A DNA stretch of 64,000 nucleotides, from assembly GCA_944383415.1 (NCBI GenBank), contig CALWPK010000005.1, positions 31,126-95,125 on the forward strand, given 5' to 3'. The translations under genes and the position numbers were made by a program. The notes beneath the pieces were generated by a model. That model was not told the DNA's origin. It saw only the letters and a program-made list of their open reading frames with translations, and made no database searches. This DNA comes from an uncultured Clostridia bacterium (GTDB lineage Bacteria; Bacillota; Clostridia; Christensenellales; UBA1242). Positions 1 through 9,229 of the stretch are shown here, one piece after another (the first letter of the stretch is position 1; each line of letters begins with the position of its first letter).

Positions 1-74
1 TTTCATATAGTTTGGGATTGAAAAAATATATGTGTTCACAAAAAAGATATTTTTGAATATATATATTAATAGAT

Positions 75-389
75 ATGGAACCAATTCTAGCTGAAGAATT
101 TTTATACAGAGTAAAGGATAATGACACTATAAAAGACTTGTGTTCAAAATTTAACACAAGCAAGTCAAATATCGTTAGAAACAACGATGATATAGATTTG
201 TACACGGGCGAATGGATCAAGGTTAAGGTCAATGATTATATCTCGCATTTTGTGAAGCCTATGGAAAGCCTATCAAAAATTGCTGAAATTTATGATGTAT
301 CAGTCAAAAAACTGAAATCGGATAATGATTTATCTGAAAACCGATTGTATATAGGACAATTGATAAAGATATATAAGCCAAAAGACTAG
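75..389 (+). CDS. Small protein with two LysM domains
   Basis: The 104-aa product consists almost entirely of two LysM modules, roughly residues 9-50 and 57-101. Each begins with a Y/F-x-V-K pattern (LYRVK, HFVKP) and ends with the LysM-type G-x-x-I/L-K-I/V segment (GEWIKV, GQLIKI). LysM modules bind N-acetylglucosamine polymers such as peptidoglycan or spore cortex. No signal peptide or membrane segment is visible, so it may act inside a forespore or mother cell, as spore-coat LysM proteins do; that is inference. There is no Shine-Dalgarno sequence before the ATG, and a TATATT lies about 8 bases upstream, so the mRNA may be leaderless. The gene stands alone near the window edge. Confidence 0.75.
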   Translation: MEPILAEEFLYRVKDNDTIKDLCSKFNTSKSNIVRNNDDIDLYTGEWIKVKVNDYISHFVKPMESLSKIAEIYDVSVKKLKSDNDLSENRLYIGQLIKIYKPKD

Positions 390-499
390 ATAAAAAAATA
401 TTGATACGCCGACTTGATATATTCAAAAATTTAATTTTTTATTATTATTCATTATTTTTCAACTATATCGCTCAAACGAACAATTCTTAGACAAAAATC

Positions 500-528
500 T
501 TGAAAATTCAATCAAAATGATATATAAT
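500..528 (+). promoter_or_regulatory. Promoter of the HD-domain gene
   Basis: TTGAAA at 500-505 and TATAAT at 523-528 are separated by 17 bases, about 19 bases ahead of the ATG at 547. A modest CGGAG ribosome binding site lies between them and the start. Confidence 0.55.
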
Positions 529-546
529 TAACGTATCGGAGCGCAA

Positions 547-1278
547 ATGAAAGCAAAAAAATTATTGAGTACCATCAATCAATATAAGAAATTCAAATCA
601 CTACCGCAAAATGATTTTAGTTATAATTATTTTTTGAGTCAGAAAGAAGAAATGAAAAAAGCGCATATCAATTTTGTGAAACTCAGTGACTTTGTATCTC
701 AGATAATGAAGTCAGATAATTTAGATATTCTAGTTGATACTTTTGAAACGGTTGATGAAAATTGCATATATAAAAGCGAAAAACACGGCATAAAACACAA
801 TATCAGAGTGTCTTTGTATGCCTTTTATCTATCAGATAAATTAAAGTTGGACAGGTCAGATGTGAAAACTTTGTTGTACGCTTGTATGTACCACGACATC
901 GGTAGGGTAAACGATAATGAAGATTTGGCTCACGGGGCAAGAAGTGCACGGCTAGTTGATAAACTTGATTTGCAGATTAGCGAAGAAGAACGACGAATTC
1001 TAAAAACTATTATCACTTGCCACTCGCTACCAGACGATCGTTTTTCTATAGAGTCGAAAAAACATTGTTTCGACTGTTATGAGAGGTGTGAAACATTATT
1101 CAAATTATTAAAGGATTCGGATGCCCTAGATAGAACAAGATTAGAATATCCTTATATAGAAATGTCATATCTTAGATGTGAAGAATCAAAAACTTTGATT
1201 GCTTTGAGTTATCTTTTAGAATTCAATCTAAGAAAAAGACTGAATTTTCTAGATTCATCACTTATGTTGGTCATCTAA
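547..1278 (+). CDS. HD-domain hydrolase-like protein
   Basis: The 243-aa soluble protein carries an HD-domain signature: H84, the H116-D117 doublet in YHDIG, H129 and H159, spaced as in metal-dependent phosphohydrolases. Residues 75-200 form the domain, and the first 70 residues are not recognised. HD proteins hydrolyse phosphate esters or nucleotides; the substrate cannot be read from the sequence. It has its own promoter and no co-oriented partner within 200 bases, so no pathway is suggested by context. The ATG at 547 follows CGGAGCG at a normal distance. The family call is good; the enzymatic role is unknown. Confidence 0.75.
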   Translation: MKAKKLLSTINQYKKFKSLPQNDFSYNYFLSQKEEMKKAHINFVKLSDFVSQIMKSDNLDILVDTFETVDENCIYKSEKHGIKHNIRVSLYAFYLSDKLKLDRSDVKTLLYACMYHDIGRVNDNEDLAHGARSARLVDKLDLQISEEERRILKTIITCHSLPDDRFSIESKKHCFDCYERCETLFKLLKDSDALDRTRLEYPYIEMSYLRCEESKTLIALSYLLEFNLRKRLNFLDSSLMLVI

Positions 1279-1505
1279 ATTTTTAATCATAAAAAAATTT
1301 TCTAAAATATGAAAATTATCAATCAATTACATATAATAAATACGCATCGCAAAATGGTCAAATTTTAGAGATTTTTCAATGTTTGCGATAAAATTACTTT
1401 TCTATTAATTTTTTGAAGGATGCGAATATGGCAAATGACAAAATTAAATTTTAGTGAAATAAAGTTTATATGAAAAATTTTGGGATCGCAATTGATTGAT
1501 ATAAC

Positions 1506-1538
1506 AAAAAAGCACGGGTACTATCCGTGCTCTTTTTT
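1506..1538. terminator. Bidirectional rho-independent terminator
   Basis: A-run, stem GCACGG (1512-1517), loop GTACTAT, stem CCGTGC (1525-1530), then TCTTTTTT. It reads as a terminator on both strands and closes the minus-strand surface gene that ends at 1548; it may also serve the plus-strand HD gene. Confidence 0.85.
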
Positions 1539-1547
1539 CGTGCCTTT

Positions 1548-4500
1548 TTAATCTGAAGATTTATCATTTGATTTCGTCTTTTTCGTCTTTTTTAGTTTAG
1601 GATCAGAGGCTGAGTCTAAATTGTTTTTTGAATTCGATTGTTTTGTATCGTCGTTTTCAGCATTTTCGTCTTCTTTATTAGAGACCTCTGTATTTCTCAA
1701 TTCTTCTTGATGCTCGCGTTCTAATCTTTTCATTAAAGAATTCAGGTATTGATCGGATTTTGTATATTCAATGTCCGATTCTAGTCTACTGATTGACAAT
1801 CCGATATTCGCAGATAGTTTTTGTTTCTTTTTCATTTCCTTTTGAAGTTTGTTGATTTCAGATTGGTCTGCACGCTTGATCTTCATTTCTCTTAGTTTAG
1901 ATAGATCAGATTTGTATTCGTCCTCATACTGTCTTCGCTCATCATGCATAGATTCGAGTTCTTTTTTCAATTCTCTTAGTTTAGCCTCTCTCAATGAGAT
2001 CGCTTTCCTCTGATACATCTGTTTCGAAACTGTGCGGTTTCTATCATACGCATTTTTTGATTTCTTTGTAGGTTTTTTCCATTTTATTTTCCTTGCCAAT
2101 ACGCCAACTATTGCAATAATTATTGACAAAGCAAATAATATACTGGATATATAATATAGAATAGTGTTGTAATCTAAGTTGTTCCCGTCATCATTATCGC
2201 CAGACTCTTCATCGTCCGCATCTTCTTCAGTGGTAGTTTGAGTTAAAATTTGCGTATATGAATTTTCACTGGCCTTGTCAAATTCTGTGCTGTCGTCCTC
2301 ATAGTCAGTGAATTCAATTCCCCCGAAGAACACATCGCCCGCAACGCTTGCGGAACTGCTACCGAGTGACAATTCAAGATATGTCGTGATGTCACTGTTA
2401 GGTTGGATATAGAAAGTGTAAGTTGTCCAATGTCCATCAGATATGATTTCAGTGAATGTTTCATCGAAACTGGATAGTTTGATGCTGGCACCCATTAATT
2501 CATCATCTACATTTTCATTGATAATCTGAAGATTTTGAGTGTAGACTGACACGCTTATTTTATAATAATTTCCGCCAGTTAAATCAAATCCTAATTTAGA
2601 TGTAAGAGTATAATATACGTCATCTTGAGCCCTTATTGCCAAAACATTTTTATTGTCAGAATCTAGATTGGCAAAACTAGCATAATCGTCACTATTCGCT
2701 ATCACAGAATTAAATGATTCGCGATTCGTAAGGTCTACAACGCCGAATGTAACATCTTCATTGCTTTCACTCTCAAAATAATTAGGAGTAGAGAATGCGG
2801 AGTTGCTATCTGAACTGATCAGATTTTCTAAATCAGTTTTGATTTGATACGTTGAACTGGTGGCTTGTTCAAATTCATCAGAAGTAGGCTGAATAGGATT
2901 GTTGAATGTTACATTATCAACATATACATATCCGTATTCAGAATTTGATGTGTCTAAGACAATCTTGACTGACACATCTATTGCTTGAAATCCAGTGTAT
3001 AGATACATTGTGACAGTGTGCCAATTCATATCAGCGGTGTCCACCATGATAGAAGACAATACGACTTCATCCTCATTAATTGTGCTCACCAATTGTATTT
3101 GAGCGGGAGCATTCTGAGTTTGTACTTGAAGAGTAAATTTATAATAAGACCTTGCGGTCAAACTTTTCGTTTCGCTTCTATAACTTTGAATGTCTGTGGT
3201 GGAATTGTACATCATCAAGACATTGTTGCTTCCATTCACTCCATAAGGATCGCCAGGATTATGCAAATTTGAAAATTTTGATGAGTCCAATTTGCTGAAT
3301 TCAGTATCTAAAGTGTTGACCACGCCATAGAATTGGTCATAATTTCCTGTCTCAACTCTTGTCCAATCTGTTGGAGTTGCGGGATATGGAGAAGAGTAGT
3401 CAGTGATTTGCACATCATTGAAATTGCCATTGTCTATATATAGTTTGTTATCTGACCAAATATATTCTTCAGCTAGATCAATAGTTTGAGCATAAGTTCC
3501 CGTTGATACATTGTCAAATGTGGTGTAGTCAACTTTCGTCGTAATGATAGATGCGATATACATTTTCCCAGTGGTAATGTTATCCGCATCTCCCAAACCT
3601 ACGACCAATTTGAATGTGGAGGATCTAATAGGGCTAGAACGAACATAGAATGAATATTCTTGATAGTCGTTTATGATATTTCCACTTTCTCCAGTGTCAG
3701 AACTGATTGTGATCACAGGTTCACTATCTTCAGCGTCCTCATCAGTGTCAGTATTCGTTTCGACCAATTGTAATGATGCATTTCCGTCCAAGTCCTTAGT
3801 TTTGACAAAGATACTAACTTTATAGACAGAATTTCTTTCAAATTCAAAGAAATCGTCACTAGTTTCGTATTCGACATAAGTTGCTTTGCTGTTTGTAATC
3901 CTGAATGCTGAATCGATGTTTCCATCGTTTGCCTCTGCGTCTATTGCGTTTTCAACCAATTCGCCAGTGGTGTAATCAGGAGAATTTTTACCCGATTCAA
4001 AATCTGATATTGTGAAAGGATTTGTGCTCATATCAAATTCTTCAATCAGATTGTCACGTTCGTCGATGTAGACATAGGTATTAGATAGTGAAGAGGAATT
4101 GAGATTATAGATATTCCTTTCTAAAGTTTTTGAATTCAACTCGAATGCGGAGATACTATCAAACAATACGACTCCAGCACCTCGCAAATACATTGCCAAT
4201 TTCACGTCAATATCTTCGATATCATTAGTTGTCACGAAGAAAGTGTATGTGGTGTAGTGTTTGAGAGAACTTATGTTTGTGATACTGGCGTAAATTGAAT
4301 TGTCATCTGAGTTTAAGAGATATAGTGCACCAATACCGTTATTATTTGAGGTATAGACATCTACGGATATTGAATAATTTTTATTTGCCTTAAGAGAAAT
4401 TGGATCATCTGTGATGAAACCAAAATTGGCGTTGTGTGAGATCTCGTCATCAGTCGTGTCACTATCAGTATCGGATGTGCTACCATCTGTATCTGTTGTG

Positions 4501-4883
4501 TCACTATCTGTGCCATCGCTTCCTTCCTCGCCTATAGATACCGTGCTATCTATCATCAGAACATAATTGTCACGAAAAGACTCGTCCGTTTTATATTTTG
4601 AATATTCATCTTCGTCGACATTGATCACTCCAGCATTCACTCCTGCCGTCTCTGTGTCCGAACTTGAGGTAAACCCAGTCGGATCAAAAGGATATTCGCT
4701 ATCAGGACTAGAGTCAAAATCTTGATTTGTGATAGTGATCTCATTTTGACTCTTGTTGTTCACGGCGAAAACAATGCTATCATAATCTATCAGATTGAGT
4801 AGTCCGACATTGGCAAACAAAACCAAAGTCAGTGCAGTAATACAACATATAATGTTTTTAAATAATTTTTTTCTAGTTTTCAT
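1548..4883 (-). CDS. Large surface protein with repeated beta-sandwich-like modules and a cytoplasmic coiled coil
   Basis: The 1,111-aa protein starts with a basic stretch and hydrophobic signal segment (residues 8-28). The extracellular part contains about four related modules, each recognisable by a Y-Y/K-x-S/F-V/L-x-V-Y/Q-T-x-N strand followed about 50 residues later by W/Y-x-T/E-Y-T/S-F-Y/F-V; they resemble carbohydrate-binding beta-sandwich folds, but no family is certain. Asp/Ser/Thr-rich linkers separate them. A transmembrane helix lies near residues 905-930. The last 180 residues are cytoplasmic, rich in Lys and Glu with heptad-like spacing and a charged disordered end. The start ATG follows AAAGAGG. 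It has its own promoter and terminator. Function is unknown; surface recognition is inference. Confidence 0.75.
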   Translation of the reverse strand: MKTRKKLFKNIICCITALTLVLFANVGLLNLIDYDSIVFAVNNKSQNEITITNQDFDSSPDSEYPFDPTGFTSSSDTETAGVNAGVINVDEDEYSKYKTDESFRDNYVLMIDSTVSIGEEGSDGTDSDTTDTDGSTSDTDSDTTDDEISHNANFGFITDDPISLKANKNYSISVDVYTSNNNGIGALYLLNSDDNSIYASITNISSLKHYTTYTFFVTTNDIEDIDVKLAMYLRGAGVVLFDSISAFELNSKTLERNIYNLNSSSLSNTYVYIDERDNLIEEFDMSTNPFTISDFESGKNSPDYTTGELVENAIDAEANDGNIDSAFRITNSKATYVEYETSDDFFEFERNSVYKVSIFVKTKDLDGNASLQLVETNTDTDEDAEDSEPVITISSDTGESGNIINDYQEYSFYVRSSPIRSSTFKLVVGLGDADNITTGKMYIASIITTKVDYTTFDNVSTGTYAQTIDLAEEYIWSDNKLYIDNGNFNDVQITDYSSPYPATPTDWTRVETGNYDQFYGVVNTLDTEFSKLDSSKFSNLHNPGDPYGVNGSNNVLMMYNSTTDIQSYRSETKSLTARSYYKFTLQVQTQNAPAQIQLVSTINEDEVVLSSIMVDTADMNWHTVTMYLYTGFQAIDVSVKIVLDTSNSEYGYVYVDNVTFNNPIQPTSDEFEQATSSTYQIKTDLENLISSDSNSAFSTPNYFESESNEDVTFGVVDLTNRESFNSVIANSDDYASFANLDSDNKNVLAIRAQDDVYYTLTSKLGFDLTGGNYYKISVSVYTQNLQIINENVDDELMGASIKLSSFDETFTEIISDGHWTTYTFYIQPNSDITTYLELSLGSSSASVAGDVFFGGIEFTDYEDDSTEFDKASENSYTQILTQTTTEEDADDEESGDNDDGNNLDYNTILYYISSILFALSIIIAIVGVLARKIKWKKPTKKSKNAYDRNRTVSKQMYQRKAISLREAKLRELKKELESMHDERRQYEDEYKSDLSKLREMKIKRADQSEINKLQKEMKKKQKLSANIGLSISRLESDIEYTKSDQYLNSLMKRLEREHQEELRNTEVSNKEDENAENDDTKQSNSKNNLDSASDPKLKKTKKTKSNDKSSD

Positions 4884-4920
4884 TCTAACCTCTTTAATAA
4901 TTATTGCTATAAACTAATTT

Positions 4921-4949
4921 ATTATAATATAAATTTAAGAAATTAGCAA
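4921..4949 (-). promoter_or_regulatory. Promoter of the 1,111-aa surface protein gene
   Basis: On the minus strand, TTGCTA (4949-4944), a 17-base spacer and TATAAT (4926-4921) lie about 40 bases ahead of the start codon at 4883. Confidence 0.6.
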
Positions 4950-4981
4950 ATAAATTTAAGCAAAAAGAACAATATAACAAT

Positions 4982-5344
4982 ATGAAAAAAGTAAAGAAAG
5001 TCTACATAATTATTTTTGGCGCGATAATAGGCATAATCAATGGATTTTTCGGCGGTGGTGGGGGAATGGTCGTAGTGCCATTATTGAACAAAATGTTTGG
5101 CTTAGAGCAAAAAAAAGCACAGGCAACCGCGCTTTTTGTCATCTTGCCTATCAGTTTAGTTAGCACAATTGTCTATATGTGTCATCACTCAATAGATTTC
5201 AAAGAAGGATGGCCAGTGATCATTGGGATAATTCTGGGAGGAGTGATAGGGGCACTTCTTTTGAACAAAATAAAAAACAATGTCATAAAAGGAATCTTCA
5301 TATTTTTTATGTTGCTTGGTGGCATAGGGATATTGATATGGTGA
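4982..5344 (+). CDS. TauE/SafE permease, N-terminal half
   Basis: The 120-aa membrane protein matches the first homologous half of TauE/SafE (DUF81) sulfite/anion permeases: a first helix with the glycine-rich GFFGGGGGM motif and P-L-L, then KKAQATALF and three further hydrophobic segments. Full-length members have about 250 residues with two such halves; here a TGA ends the reading frame after half. The second half follows 4 bases later as a separate gene. Either two half-size subunits assemble, or an ancestral gene was split by a nonsense change. Substrate cannot be assigned. Confidence 0.75.
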   Translation: MKKVKKVYIIIFGAIIGIINGFFGGGGGMVVVPLLNKMFGLEQKKAQATALFVILPISLVSTIVYMCHHSIDFKEGWPVIIGIILGGVIGALLLNKIKNNVIKGIFIFFMLLGGIGILIW

Positions 5345-5348
5345 AAAT

Positions 5349-5777
5349 ATGATTTTTTGGGAAATAATCGCAGGAATTATAGGAGGAATTATTGGAGGAA
5401 TGGGAATGGGTGGCGGAACACTTACGATTCCTATTCTAACAATCTTTTTGTCGTATGCTCAACTTAGCGCACAGGGCATAAATTTAATCGCGTTTTTACC
5501 AATGTCCATAATCGCTCTCATCATTCATATCAAAAATCATTTGGTGGCGTTCAAACAGACTTGGCTACTCGCTCTAGTTGGGTGCATATTTTCGCTAGGA
5601 GGCGCATTGCTCGCCAATCATATATCAAATGCTGTATTGAAGAAATTGTTTGCGGTGTTTTTGATTGGTCTTGCAATTTGGCAAATCGTAGAGATGATAA
5701 AGGCGAAGAAGAAAAAATCAGAGGAAGAAAAGTCGGAAAAATCCGGCGACACGAAAGAGAATAATACACACAAGTAA
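5349..5777 (+). CDS. TauE/SafE permease, C-terminal half
   Basis: The 142-aa product is the second homologous half of the TauE/SafE fold. It opens with another glycine-rich helix motif (GGMGMGGGTL followed by IPIL) and AQGINLIAF, has four hydrophobic segments, and ends in a charged Lys/Glu tail of about 25 residues. Its ATG lies 4 bases after the stop of the preceding half, with GGTGAAA as only a weak ribosome binding site, so translational coupling is likely. The pair presumably forms one inner-membrane carrier. No metabolic gene nearby suggests the substrate. Confidence 0.75.
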   Translation: MIFWEIIAGIIGGIIGGMGMGGGTLTIPILTIFLSYAQLSAQGINLIAFLPMSIIALIIHIKNHLVAFKQTWLLALVGCIFSLGGALLANHISNAVLKKLFAVFLIGLAIWQIVEMIKAKKKKSEEEKSEKSGDTKENNTHK

Positions 5778-5961
5778 TGAGATGTGTAAAAACGTAAAAA
5801 TTATAAAAATATATAAAATTTACCATAAAAATATCGTTTTTTGCGAAAAAAATATGAAAAAACAGAAAAAAATCCATTTTTAATTTTATCAAACGCGACA
5901 TTTGAAAATAAATAATCGATAGCCTTGCTCAATTTGAATTTAGAATATTTTATATCAGTTG

Positions 5962-6705
5962 TCAAAAAGAATTGAGTATACAAGAATGATTTATCACAAT
6001 ATCGATCAGTTTGTATTTTAATTTTTGCGACACACTTTGTTCATTCGCCTCTTCTTTCAGTTCTTCAAAATAATCTGTAGTGTCAACAATTTTGGCGACA
6101 TATTTTTTTGCTTTATTATATTTTGAATCTGTCTTGAAACGATCGAAAAAGTCATCACTATATTTTATAAATTCGGATTTTATATCATCTAGATTAAAAA
6201 ACAATTGATTAATGCTGATTTCATCCGTGTCAAAATTTATTATGCATTTATAAATGGAGTTTATTAAGTCGAGAGTGGCGGACAATAGATTCTCTATACT
6301 TTTGTTTTGATTGTCAGATAGACTTTTCAATCTATAAAATTTGTCGCATTCTAGTGTGTAAACAGAGGCTAAAGGATAGTCGGATTTTAGATTTTCGCAC
6401 ACGGTTTCTGCATCTTTTTTGCTAGGATAGAAAGATGCGAATACGTGATACTTCCCATCGTAATAAACATATCCTGCTCCGTTGAGCGAACTGATTGTGT
6501 TTGCCAAGTCATTTGCTTCGTTGTACGATAAGAAAGAATTGATTTCTACTAAATAAAATTTATTTTTTCCGAGAGAATTTGGATACAAAAACATTGCGAG
6601 TCCTAAGGCGATTAGTATCAAAAAAGAAAGTAAAACAAATCCTGTTGTTTTGCGCTTGTTTATCTTTTTTTTATATTGGTAATAATCAAATTGGTATGAT
6701 TGCAT
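5962..6705 (-). CDS. Membrane-anchored SPOR-like protein
   Basis: The 247-aa protein has a short cytoplasmic N-terminus (K-K-x-N-K-R-K), one transmembrane helix at about residues 21-42, and then a segment of about 75 residues resembling a SPOR domain: FYLVEINSF, an alanine-rich helix, G-A-G-Y-V-Y, YHVFASFYPSKKDAE and a closing strand. SPOR domains bind denuded glycan strands at division or sporulation septa. The remaining residues are helical and unrecognised. The arrangement resembles SpoIIB-type septal proteins, which fits a spore former, but that identity is inference. It is convergent with the TauE/SafE pair. Confidence 0.6.
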   Translation of the reverse strand: MQSYQFDYYQYKKKINKRKTTGFVLLSFLILIALGLAMFLYPNSLGKNKFYLVEINSFLSYNEANDLANTISSLNGAGYVYYDGKYHVFASFYPSKKDAETVCENLKSDYPLASVYTLECDKFYRLKSLSDNQNKSIENLLSATLDLINSIYKCIINFDTDEISINQLFFNLDDIKSEFIKYSDDFFDRFKTDSKYNKAKKYVAKIVDTTDYFEELKEEANEQSVSQKLKYKLIDIVINHSCILNSF

Positions 6706-6750
6706 ACTTATTTTATTAAAAAAGAAAAAAATTTATGAAAAAGTGTCAGG

Positions 6751-6784
6751 TTTGTGAAAAAATATTGACATTGTCACGTATAAT
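6751..6784 (+). promoter_or_regulatory. groESL promoter region with an 11-bp palindrome
   Basis: TATAAT (6779-6784) sits 17 bases before the groES ATG. The palindrome TGACATTGTCA (6766-6776) lies between it and a poor -35 (GTGAAA around 6754-6759). It looks like an operator. The CIRCE element (TTAGCACTC-N9-GAGTGCTAA) that marks HrcA control is absent here. Confidence 0.5.
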
Positions 6785-6801
6785 TTGACTAGGAGGAGGA
6801 A

Positions 6802-8696
<1,895 letters not shown>

Positions 8697-9164
8697 AGGA
8701 TGTATAATAGAGATTGGAAGATGTTAATTTGGTATTGAAATTGTATATAATTTAGAAAAAAATATTTCATAAAATATATATTGAACAGTATGAAAAATTA
8801 AATAAATTTGATGTTTAAATTATTAAATCAATTGAATTCTAAGGAAGCAAGAATCAAGATTGAAAATAGAAAATCTATATTATAAAGGAAAAAGAAACAT
8901 TAATAGTAAAAAGACAAAAAATTAAAAAAATTTAATAAAAAATAAGTAAAAACAACAAAAAAATAGTAAAAAATCATAAAAAATAAAAAATTTTTGAAAA
9001 AAAATGGTAATTCAATTTCGCCAAACGAATAGATTAGAAAAAAATAATTTAATTTTTTAATTAAAATATTTTAATCAGTATTGTTTGAATAAAAAAATAT
9101 TGATTGAAAAATATTGTAAAAATTTCTCCAATTAAATAATATAAAATTTAAAAATGTTTCAAAT
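8697..9164. other. Gene-free, extremely A-rich intergenic stretch
   Basis: I see no plausible gene, RNA or strong hairpin here. From about 8880 to 9000 the plus strand is almost only A with scattered T and G. It separates groEL from the convergent valS gene. Confidence 0.6.
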
Positions 9165-9221
9165 AAAAAATGTGTGAATTTCCATCTGATAAGTATCATA
9201 TCATTCATTCACACATTTTTT
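9165..9221. terminator. Terminator between groEL and valS
   Basis: AAAAAATGTGTGAAT (9165-9179) and its exact inverse ATTCACACATTTTTT (9207-9221) enclose a 27-base loop. The symmetric A and T runs allow it to act in both directions; it lies 9 bases after the valS stop. Confidence 0.75.
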
Positions 9222-9229
9222 TTAGTATT

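Noticed and set aside
5551..5983. Minus-strand frames between the TauE/SafE pair and the SPOR-like gene
   Set aside because: They overlap the permease gene or AT-rich spacer, lack start signals and have biased Phe/Tyr/Lys content.
6721..6801. CIRCE operator for HrcA before groESL
   Set aside because: No TTAGCACTC/GAGTGCTAA pair or close variant is present.
8880..9000. A-rich stretch as a CRISPR or tandem repeat
   Set aside because: There is no repeated unit with constant spacing; it is low-complexity A-rich sequence.
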